Assembly (NCBI GenBank): GCA_900768705.1
Contig: CAAGEB010000131.1
Location: forward strand, 1-12,312
DNA: 12,312 nt
Direction: 5' to 3'
Origin: Oscillospiraceae bacterium
GTDB lineage: Bacteria; Bacillota; Clostridia; Oscillospirales; Ruminococcaceae
In this document: positions 6,709-12,312 of the stretch, one piece after another
Numbering within the stretch: position 1 is the stretch's first letter
Layout of the letters: every line of letters starts with the position of its first letter
Translations under genes and position numbers: made by a program
Notes under the pieces: generated by a model
The model's database searches: none
What the model was told of the DNA's origin: nothing
The model's input: the letters and a program-made list of their open reading frames with translations, nothing else

Positions 6709-8100
6709 ATGAAATATGATGTTGTGATAATCGGCGCAGGTCCTGCGGGAATTTTTACCGCAATTGAGCTTCTTCGTAATAATTCACCGAAGAAAATTCT
6801 TATCGTCGAAAAGGGCGAACCGGTTGAAAAGCGTTCCTGTCCCAAGTCAAAAACGAAACATTGTATGAATTGCAAGCCCTACTGCCATATTACAACGGGC
6901 TTTTCGGGAGCGGGAGCATTTTCCGACGGAAAGCTTTCCCTTTCGCCGGAGGTTGGCGGCACTCTTCCGGACCTTATCGGTGCGGAGCTTGCACGGGAAA
7001 CCATTGAATATACGGATAAAATCTATCTGGAATTTGGTGCGGACACCCGTATTGAGGGCGTTTCCGACCCGGAAAAAATCCGTGAAATCCGCCGCAAGGC
7101 TATAAATGCAAATCTGAAGCTGGTGGATTGTCCAATCCGTCATCTTGGCACGGAAATGGCTCAGCAGCTTTATCTTCGCATAGAAAAATATCTGCTGGAA
7201 AAGGGCGTGGATATACTCTTTGAACACGCCTGCCGTGATATAATTATTGAAAACGATATCTGCAAGGGCGTTATTATTGCCGACCGAAAAGGCAGCGAGC
7301 AGACGGTTTACGGCGACGATATTGTGATTGCCACAGGAAGAAAGGGCGCAGACTGGCTGGAGGATTTGTGCGTTTCCCACGGTATCGGACACCGTTCGGG
7401 AACGGTGGATATCGGCGTGCGTGTGGAAGTCCGCAGCGAAGTAATGGAGGAAGTAAATTCCGTTTTGTACGAATCCAAGCTTATCGGCTATCCCGAGCCT
7501 TTCCGAAATAAAGTTCGTACCTTCTGTCAGAATCCGGGCGGCTTTGTGGCGCAGGAAAATTATGACGACGGTCTTGCAGTGGTTAACGGTCATTCCTTTA
7601 AGGGTCTGAAATCCGAAAACACCAATCTTGCCATACTTTGCTCCCACAATTTCAGCGTACCCTTCAATCAGCCTATCCAGTATGCCAGAAAGGTAGGCGA
7701 GCTGGCAAATATGCTGGGTGCGGGACATATTCTCGTGCAGCGTTACGGCGACATTCTGGACGGAAAGCGCACATGGGAAAAGGAACTTTCCTTCTCCAAT
7801 GTAAAGCCCACTCTTCCCGACGCAGTGGCGGGAGATATCACCGCCGCCATACCCTACCGCACCATGACAAATATCATCAATTTTATCAAAGCTGTGGATA
7901 ATGTGGTTCCGGGCTTTGCGAGCCATGAGACCCTGCTTTATTCACCGGAGCTGAAATTCTATAGTAACCGTATTGAAATGGACGAGCATTTCAATACCAA
8001 TATCGGAGGACTGCATTGTCTGGGTGATTCCAGCGGCTGGACGAGGGGACTTATGATGGCGTCGGTTATGGGCGTACTGATGGGAAGGGAACTTGTCTGA
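6709..8100 (+). CDS. FAD-dependent dehydrogenase, COG2509 type
   Basis: A 463-aa cytoplasmic flavoprotein. The N-terminal Rossmann motif is IIGAGPAG (residues 7-14) with the acidic end of the second strand at Glu34 (VEKGEPVEKR). A cysteine cluster, C44-x7-C52-x2-C55-x3-C59, follows, then GFSGAGAFSDGKL at 64-76. The C-terminus has the second FAD-binding block, HCLGDSSGWTRGLMMA. This layout matches the uncharacterised FAD-dependent dehydrogenases of COG2509, whose substrate I do not know. The four cysteines could bind a metal or Fe-S cluster, which would fit sufCB in the same operon, but that is inference. AGGGG (6696-6700) is 8 nt before the ATG. The stop TGA overlaps the next ATG as TGATG. 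Confidence 0.85.
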   Translation: MKYDVVIIGAGPAGIFTAIELLRNNSPKKILIVEKGEPVEKRSCPKSKTKHCMNCKPYCHITTGFSGAGAFSDGKLSLSPEVGGTLPDLIGAELARETIEYTDKIYLEFGADTRIEGVSDPEKIREIRRKAINANLKLVDCPIRHLGTEMAQQLYLRIEKYLLEKGVDILFEHACRDIIIENDICKGVIIADRKGSEQTVYGDDIVIATGRKGADWLEDLCVSHGIGHRSGTVDIGVRVEVRSEVMEEVNSVLYESKLIGYPEPFRNKVRTFCQNPGGFVAQENYDDGLAVVNGHSFKGLKSENTNLAILCSHNFSVPFNQPIQYARKVGELANMLGAGHILVQRYGDILDGKRTWEKELSFSNVKPTLPDAVAGDITAAIPYRTMTNIINFIKAVDNVVPGFASHETLLYSPELKFYSNRIEMDEHFNTNIGGLHCLGDSSGWTRGLMMASVMGVLMGRELV

Positions 8101-8678
8101 TGATACAATCGGAAAGGGTCAATGGGACGCAAATCAATGAAAAGGTAATAATGTATCTGATGGCGGACAATCCCCATTGGTGGGTTTTGCCCTATTGCGC
8201 CGTTGCAGCGGTCAGTTTGCTGGCGGCGCTGCCATTCTTTATTTCCTTTTTTCAGAATAGGAGCGTTATAGGTCTGATAGGAATATTGATTCTTGCCGTT
8301 TTCGGTTTTTTCAATCAGTTTTTTATTTTTACGGCAAAATCGGGAAAGCGGTGTGAATACGAAGCCGATGAAGAAAAATTCATCATTCGCCGCCCGGGTA
8401 AGCCCGAGGAATGCTTCTATTATAGCGAAACGCTCAGCGTGGAGGTTCAGAGCTTTTCTATGGCGTTTATGAACTGCGGATATAAGGTTACTATCCTCAC
8501 AAGGTATAAAACGGCGGTGTTTTACTATGCCTTCAACGGTGAATTCAGCAGGACTGCGCCGGATGAAACGCCCTTTTCGCTTCTGGGGCAGAGAATTCAC
8601 AGAGAGCAGTTTCTTACCAATAACGATTTGATTTCGGGAGAAGATTATTATGAGAATGCGAAGGAAAAAGAACCTTGA
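8100..8678 (+). CDS. Two-TM protein with soluble domain (paralog C)
   Basis: No named family is recognised. The 192-aa protein has two hydrophobic helices at about 27-50 and 55-79, then a soluble domain at about 87-168: YEADEEKFIIRR, ECFYYSETLSVEV, GYKVTILT, VFYYAF and ETPFSLLGQRIHR. These blocks align in order and spacing with the proteins at 5095 and 5961, although the K-P after the central strand is lost. It ends in an acidic tail. The start overlaps the FAD gene stop (TGATG) and its 3' end overlaps trmB by 29 nt, so it is translated within the operon. It could help localise or regulate an operon partner at the membrane; no direct evidence exists here. Confidence 0.8.
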   Translation: MIQSERVNGTQINEKVIMYLMADNPHWWVLPYCAVAAVSLLAALPFFISFFQNRSVIGLIGILILAVFGFFNQFFIFTAKSGKRCEYEADEEKFIIRRPGKPEECFYYSETLSVEVQSFSMAFMNCGYKVTILTRYKTAVFYYAFNGEFSRTAPDETPFSLLGQRIHREQFLTNNDLISGEDYYENAKEKEP

Positions 8679-9327
8679 CGAGCGGTTGGCTGCCTGCAAA
8701 CCTGTTATGTTGTATATGCAGTGCCAGAACGAACACGCCAATGACCCGCTTTCCGAGGATTTTTTTGTGAATTCCGAAAAAACCTTCGGAAATTCCAACC
8801 CTCTATATCTGGAAATCGGCTGCGGTAAAGGCGGCTTTGCAATTGAGTTTGCAAAGCAGAATCCCGATATAAACTTAATCGCCGTGGAAAAAACTCCCAA
8901 TGTGCTGGTAACAGGGGCGGAGGAGCAGATGAAGCTGCAATTGCCCAATCTGAAATTCTGTATGGGACAGGCGGAGTATCTGGAGCATTTGTTTCACGAG
9001 CATACAGTGGACAGGCTGTTTCTGAATTTCAGCTGTCCTTTCCCGAAAAAGTCCTACGCCATTCACCGCCTTACCCACAAGCGTTTTCTGGAGATTTATG
9101 CAAAGGTGCTGAAAAAAGGAGCGGAAATTCATCAGAAAACCGATAATATGCACTTCTTTGAATTTTCCATAGAGCAGTTTTCCCAGAACGGATATTCGCT
9201 GCATAATGTCAGTCTTGATCTACATAACAGCGGCTTTGAGGGGAATATTATGACCGAGTACGAAAAACGCTTTACGGATTTGGGGCAGCCCATTTACCGT
9301 TTGGAAGCGATTTACGAATCGGAGTAA
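8650..9327 (+). CDS. trmB: tRNA (guanine-N7-)-methyltransferase
   Basis: Uses S-adenosylmethionine to methylate N7 of G46 in the variable loop of tRNA. The 225-aa protein has the SAM-binding LEIGCGKGGFAIEFA at 54-68, an acidic residue ending the second strand (AVEKTPN), the block RLFLNFSCPFPKKSYAIHRLTHKRFL at 122-147, QKTDN at 162-166 and the C-terminal TEYEKRF at 202-208, all in the order expected of TrmB. The usual SDPWPKKRH motif is altered to SCPFPKKSY, with Cys129 replacing the conserved Asp. GGGAG (8636-8640) is 9 nt upstream of the ATG. The gene starts inside the previous one and ends 3 nt before the next start. Confidence 0.9.
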   Translation: MRMRRKKNLDERLAACKPVMLYMQCQNEHANDPLSEDFFVNSEKTFGNSNPLYLEIGCGKGGFAIEFAKQNPDINLIAVEKTPNVLVTGAEEQMKLQLPNLKFCMGQAEYLEHLFHEHTVDRLFLNFSCPFPKKSYAIHRLTHKRFLEIYAKVLKKGAEIHQKTDNMHFFEFSIEQFSQNGYSLHNVSLDLHNSGFEGNIMTEYEKRFTDLGQPIYRLEAIYESE

Positions 9328-9330
9328 GCA

Positions 9331-10248
9331 ATGAAAAAAATCACAGGAACCTTTGACAGTGCCACCGGTCTTTGCAAAATTCATTTTTATATGTACACCC
9401 CCGAAAAGCCGAAAGCCGTTCTGATGCTTTCCCACGGTATGTGCGAATACATCGAGCGTTACGAGGACTTTGCGGAGTTCCTCTGCAAAAACGATATAGC
9501 ATTTTGCGGTCACGACCATATAGGTCACGGAAAATCCGTTTCATCGGAGGATATGCTGGGCTTTTTCGGAAGCGAGCGGGGCTATATAAATATGGTGCGG
9601 GATATCCATCGTATGGCACAGCTGGTGAGAATGCAGTTTCCGGGTGTTCCCCGTTTTCTTCTGGGACATAGTATGGGCAGCTTTCTGGCGAGGATTTATA
9701 TTTCCAAATACCGTGACGGCTGGCGGGGAGTTATTCTTACGGGAACGGCGGGAGGAATTTCCGGCTCTGTGCCGCTGAGACGGTTTATCGATCTGGCTCT
9801 GCACAATCACGGCGAGCTTTACCGTCTTAAATTCGGCACCCGTCTTGCATTCGGCATATTCAATCTTCGCACGGAAAACCACCGCACAAAGGATGATTGG
9901 CTTTCGAGAGACGATGAAAATGTGGATAGGTATTTAGCCGACCCGAAGTGCAATTTCATGTTCACCACCGCAGGCTACCGGGACTTGCTGAATGCTCTTC
10001 ACAGCTGCAACAGCAGGGCGGTTATCGAAAACACTCCCAAGAATGTTCCAATACTGTTTTTGAGCGGCGGAATGGATCCTGTGGGGGAATACGGAAGCGG
10101 AGTACGAAGTGCGGCAAGAAAATACCTTGACTGCGGCTGCAATGTTACGCTGCGTATTTATCGTGAAGCCCGCCATGAGCTGCTTTTTGAGCTGAACAAA
10201 AAAGAGGTTTACGAAGATATTCTGGAATTTATGATAAACAGAATTTAA
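9331..10248 (+). CDS. Alpha/beta hydrolase, monoacylglycerol lipase-like
   Basis: A 305-aa serine hydrolase of the lysophospholipase/monoacylglycerol lipase group (Hydrolase_4 type). SHGMCEY (34-40) forms the oxyanion region, GHDHIGHGKS is at 60-69, and the nucleophile elbow is GHSMG with Ser114 at 112-116. The other triad members are probably Asp249 (SGGMDPVG) and His282 (EARHELL). There is no signal peptide, so it acts in the cytoplasm, likely on lysophospholipids or monoacylglycerols. GGAG (9321-9324) is 6 nt upstream, overlapping the end of trmB, and the start is 3 nt after the trmB stop. The exact substrate is not readable from sequence. Confidence 0.88.
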   Translation: MKKITGTFDSATGLCKIHFYMYTPEKPKAVLMLSHGMCEYIERYEDFAEFLCKNDIAFCGHDHIGHGKSVSSEDMLGFFGSERGYINMVRDIHRMAQLVRMQFPGVPRFLLGHSMGSFLARIYISKYRDGWRGVILTGTAGGISGSVPLRRFIDLALHNHGELYRLKFGTRLAFGIFNLRTENHRTKDDWLSRDDENVDRYLADPKCNFMFTTAGYRDLLNALHSCNSRAVIENTPKNVPILFLSGGMDPVGEYGSGVRSAARKYLDCGCNVTLRIYREARHELLFELNKKEVYEDILEFMINRI

Positions 10249-10282
10249 CAGCATAGAGAATTGCCCGAAGGAGGTTTATATT

Positions 10283-10993
10283 TTGCTGGAAATTAAGGAT
10301 TTACACTGGAGTCTGGAAAACGGCGAGGAAATAATTAAAGGAATTTCATTCTGCACGGGAAAGGGACTGACTGTTATCACCGGTCCCAACGGCGGGGGAA
10401 AAACCACTTTGGCGAAGCTTATTGCAGGAGTGGAAATGCCCACCTCCGGAAAGATACTGCTTGACGGGGAGGACATCGCCGATCTTGATATTACCGACCG
10501 TGCAAAAAAGGGCATTGCCTACGCCTTTCAGCAGCCTGTTCGCTTTAAGGGTCTTACCGTGGGCGATCTGCTGGAAATCGCCGCAGGCGGCAAAATGAGC
10601 CATTCCGAGCTTTGCAATCTTCTCGGAAAAGTCGGTTTGTGCGCCGAGGAGTACATTAACCGTGAAATGAGCGCAGCTCTTTCCGGAGGAGAGGCGAAGC
10701 GCATTGAGATTGCAACGGTTCTGGCTAGAAATGCTTCACTTTCCGTGTTTGACGAGCCGGAAGCGGGTATCGACCTCTGGAGCTTTTCCCGTCTGGTGGA
10801 AACCTTCAAGGAAATTCGTGACAAGGACGGCGGGGATATGATTGTTATTTCTCATCAGGAACGAATTCTCCGCATTGCCGATGAAATTATCGTGGTAGCA
10901 GACGGAAAAATCCGTATTTCGGGAAAGCGGGAGGATATTCTGCCCTCTTTGCTGAGCGGAGAATATACCTGCTCCTGCCCCAAGATAGGCTGA
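10283..10993 (+). CDS. sufC: SufC-type Fe-S cluster assembly ATPase
   Basis: The ABC ATPase of the SUF-type Fe-S cluster assembly machine, working with the scaffold encoded next. The 236-aa product has Walker A GPNGGGKTT (34-42), the Q-loop FQQPVRFKG (82-90), signature LSGGEAKR (133-140), Walker B SVFDEPEAGID (154-164) and switch His191 (SHQERIL). The FQQPV and EPEAGID versions fit SufC rather than a transporter. The start is TTG at 10283, set by a perfect AAGGAGG (10268-10274) 8 nt upstream. The C-terminus carries an odd Cys-x-Cys (CSCPKIG, 230-236). The gap before the partner gene is 21 nt. Confidence 0.92.
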   Translation: MLEIKDLHWSLENGEEIIKGISFCTGKGLTVITGPNGGGKTTLAKLIAGVEMPTSGKILLDGEDIADLDITDRAKKGIAYAFQQPVRFKGLTVGDLLEIAAGGKMSHSELCNLLGKVGLCAEEYINREMSAALSGGEAKRIEIATVLARNASLSVFDEPEAGIDLWSFSRLVETFKEIRDKDGGDMIVISHQERILRIADEIIVVADGKIRISGKREDILPSLLSGEYTCSCPKIG

Positions 10994-11014
10994 TTTATTT
11001 TTGTTGAGGTTGAT

Positions 11015-11950
11015 ATGGATACATTATTTAATGATATTACAAAGGATATGCTGAAGATTATATCCGATTTTGACAGTGAAAAAGGCTTTGCGGGAGCATA
11101 TAATATCCGTGAGGACAGCAAGTGCGCCGGAAGACAGTCCTCGGAAAATATTACCATTACCCCGAAAACCGATAAGCCGGGCATAGATATCCGTGTAAAG
11201 CCCGGAACAAAAGGGGAAACCGTATATATTCCCGCCTGCGTTACTCGCAGTGATGTGGAGGATCTGGTATATAACGATTTCTACATCGGAGAGGGCGCAG
11301 ATGTGGTTATTGTGGCAGGCTGCGGAGTTCATAACGAAGGAGAAGAGGACGCCCGCCACAACGGCATACATCGCTTCTTTCTGGAGCCGGGTTCGTCGGT
11401 TCTGTACAAGGAAAAGCACATTGGCACGGGAAACGGGAAGGGTCTGAAAAAAATCGACCCGGTAACGGAGTGTTTTCTGAAAGAAAATTCCCGTTTGGAG
11501 ATGGATACAATCCAGCTTGGTGGAGTGGATCGTTCCACCCGCACCACCAGTGCAGAGCTTGGGGACAATGCAAAAATAATAGTCCGTGAGCGGATTATGA
11601 CCGATAACGCCGAGGACGCAGTGACAAAGTTCAATGTAAAGCTGAACGGCGCAGACAGCGGAGCGGATCTGGTTTCCCGTTCCGTGGCAAGAGGAAATTC
11701 TCATCAGGCTTTTTACAGCGTGGTGGAGGGAAATAACCGCTGTACCGGGCATTCCGCCTGCGACGCAATTATTGCGGAAAACGGCAGAGTAGATGCCCAG
11801 CCGGCTCTTAATGCCGCAAATGTGGATGCGGAGCTGATTCATGAGGCGGCAATCGGGAAAATAGCGGGAGAACAGCTTTTGAAGCTTTGTTCCCTGGGAC
11901 TTACAAAACAACAGGCTGAAGAAAAGATAATAAGCGGATTTCTGAAATAA
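11015..11950 (+). CDS. sufB: Short SufB/SufD-family Fe-S scaffold protein
   Basis: Partner of SufC, expected to build or hold Fe-S clusters in the cytoplasm. At 311 aa it is much shorter than classical SufB (around 470-490 aa) and lacks most of the N-terminal region. The beta-helical core and C-terminus are kept: AGCGVHNEGEEDARH (101-115), the GHSACDAII block with Cys249 in the position of the catalytic SufB cysteine, and AELIHEAAIGKI with His276-Glu277 matching the SufB His-Glu pair. It ends with EQLLKLCSLGLTKQQAEEKIISGFL. GAGG (11006-11009) lies 5 nt upstream. No sufD, sufS or sufU follows, so this fits the minimal two-gene SufCB/SMS-type system. A terminator follows directly. Confidence 0.88.
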   Translation: MDTLFNDITKDMLKIISDFDSEKGFAGAYNIREDSKCAGRQSSENITITPKTDKPGIDIRVKPGTKGETVYIPACVTRSDVEDLVYNDFYIGEGADVVIVAGCGVHNEGEEDARHNGIHRFFLEPGSSVLYKEKHIGTGNGKGLKKIDPVTECFLKENSRLEMDTIQLGGVDRSTRTTSAELGDNAKIIVRERIMTDNAEDAVTKFNVKLNGADSGADLVSRSVARGNSHQAFYSVVEGNNRCTGHSACDAIIAENGRVDAQPALNAANVDAELIHEAAIGKIAGEQLLKLCSLGLTKQQAEEKIISGFLK

Positions 11951-11959
11951 CTAAACAAT

Positions 11960-11984
11960 GCCCGGGACTCCCTGGGGGCTTTTT
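11960..11984 (+). terminator. Intrinsic terminator of the operon
   Basis: GCCC (11960-11963) pairs with GGGC (11976-11979), and inside it GGG (11964-11966) pairs with CCC (11970-11972), leaving a small TGG bulge. The stem is followed at once by TTTTT (11980-11984). It lies 10 nt after the sufB stop. The T-run runs into the first copy of the 44-bp direct repeat. Confidence 0.75.
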
Positions 11985-12025
11985 CCCAACAGCACATTGC
12001 AATGTGGATTAGTCTGTGCCTGTAA
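11982..12025 (+). repeat. 44-bp direct repeat, copy 1
   Basis: Identical base for base to 12269-12312. With one mismatch at 11981/12268 the match extends 4 bp further left. It holds a perfect 12-bp palindrome ACATTGCAATGT (11994-12005) followed by the motif TTAGTCTGT (12009-12017). It starts inside the T-run of the suf terminator. No coding sequence is seen from 11951 to the window end. Confidence 0.9.
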
Positions 12026-12063
12026 GGTAATAAGTCTGTTCTTTGCCGCCCCTATCCCCCTAA

Positions 12064-12161
12064 CCCCCTTCCCCCGAGGGGGAAGGGGAAGATAGAAGGG
12101 TACTCCGTACCCTTAACCCGGTCGGGGGCTTTGCCCCCGAACCCCCTTGAAAAAGAGGGTT
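12064..12161. repeat. Cluster of four strong hairpins
   Basis: Four inverted repeats stand side by side. CCCCTTCCCCC (12065-12075) pairs with GGGGGAAGGGG (12078-12088). AAGGGTAC (12096-12103) pairs with GTACCCTT (12107-12114). TCGGGGGC (12122-12129) pairs with GCCCCCGA (12133-12140). AACCCCCTT (12140-12148) pairs with AAGAGGGTT (12153-12161) with one mismatch. Loops are 2-4 nt. The base composition is C/G-tract rich and unlike the neighbouring genes. It looks like an intergenic repeat element rather than a gene; the 74-codon minus-strand frame at 12060-12284 is a by-product of the stems. Confidence 0.75.
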
Positions 12162-12235
12162 AGTCTGTGAGTTAAGCCCTGCCAAACCGTAGGAAAATCT
12201 TGTCCTCTGCACAGACCAGAAATGGCTTTTCGCTT

Positions 12236-12280
12236 CCTTTTGGCTTCCAAAAGGGCGGCAAGCCGCTGTTTCCCAACAGC
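12236..12280. repeat. Second hairpin group before repeat copy 2
   Basis: CCTTTTGG (12236-12243) pairs with CCAAAAGG (12247-12254), GCGGC (12255-12259) with GCCGC (12262-12266), and GCTGTT (12265-12270) with AACAGC (12275-12280). They follow one another almost without gaps and lead into the second direct repeat. The last stem is intact here but carries a mismatch in copy 1. Confidence 0.65.
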
Positions 12281-12312
12281 ACATTGCAATGTGGATTAGT
12301 CTGTGCCTGTAA
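12269..12312 (+). repeat. 44-bp direct repeat, copy 2 (reaches window edge)
   Basis: A perfect copy of 11982-12025 offset by 287 bp, including the palindrome ACATTGCAATGT (12281-12292) and TTAGTCTGT (12296-12304). Because it ends exactly at the window edge, the true repeat may be longer, as part of a tandem duplication of a 287-bp unit or of a longer array. Confidence 0.9.

Noticed and set aside
6847..7926. Minus-strand frame of 359 codons opposite the FAD dehydrogenase gene
   Set aside because: Fully inside a recognised flavoprotein gene, no ribosome binding site, composition not protein-like.
7959..8948. Minus-strand frame of 329 codons opposite paralog C and trmB
   Set aside because: It spans two real plus-strand genes that have motifs and binding sites; its translation matches no family.
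11024..11911. Minus-strand frame of 295 codons opposite sufB
   Set aside because: A shadow of the scaffold gene, whose Cys/His/Glu motifs are on the plus strand.
12060..12284. Minus-strand frame of 74 codons in the terminal repeat region
   Set aside because: Made entirely of hairpin repeats. Spurious peptides of this kind commonly arise from intergenic repeats.
11982..12312. CRISPR array
   Set aside because: There are only two repeat copies, separated by 243 bp of hairpins rather than by uniform short spacers, and no cas genes are present.

Overview
The window reads as chromosomal DNA of a low-to-mid GC Gram-positive anaerobe. The best guess is a clostridial member of the Ruminococcus/Oscillospiraceae group. 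The main reasons are a cmk-plsC-ispH/rpsA operon in which IspH and ribosomal protein S1 are fused in one reading frame (an arrangement I associate with Clostridia), a short SufC/SufB pair instead of a full suf operon, strong AGGAGG-type ribosome binding sites, and consensus sigma-A promoters. The genus is an inference.

Layout. (1) 1-310: non-coding, hairpin-rich at the left end, followed by an extended -10 promoter. (2) 322-3542, plus strand: cytidylate kinase, acylglycerol-phosphate acyltransferase and the IspH-S1 fusion, ending in a hairpin at 3578-3603 that is shared with the converging gene. (3) 3650-4879, minus strand: a CPA2-type cation/proton antiporter. (4) 5095-6587, plus strand: two overlapping frames that encode related two-TM proteins. 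They are joined by a slippery A7 run, a 6-nt spacer and a perfect 9-bp GC stem-loop, which together look like a -1 programmed frameshift signal. (5) 6709-11950, plus strand: a tightly packed operon of six genes: a COG2509-type FAD protein, a third member of the two-TM family, TrmB, a monoacylglycerol-lipase-like hydrolase, SufC and SufB. It has a consensus promoter at 6643-6671 and a U-tailed terminator at 11960-11984. (6) 11982-12312: non-coding, with a perfect 44-bp direct repeat flanking a cluster of strong hairpins; the second copy reaches the window edge.

How the parts relate. Block 2 is housekeeping: nucleotide, phospholipid and isoprenoid synthesis plus translation. Block 5 combines Fe-S cluster assembly (SufCB) with a cysteine-rich flavoprotein, tRNA modification and a lipid esterase; co-transcription is well supported, but a shared pathway is not shown. 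Blocks 4 and 5 share an unrecognised protein family: two TM helices followed by a roughly 75-85 residue soluble domain with a Y-x-A/T...F-Y-Y-x-D-V...G-Y...P-F-x-I-I-x-E-R-I pattern. It occurs three times here, two of them probably in one frameshift-made polypeptide of about 497 residues.

The most notable observations are the candidate frameshift, the paralogous membrane-protein family, and a strong internal ribosome binding site with a three-codon mini-ORF exactly at the IspH/S1 junction, which could let S1 be made separately from the fusion.
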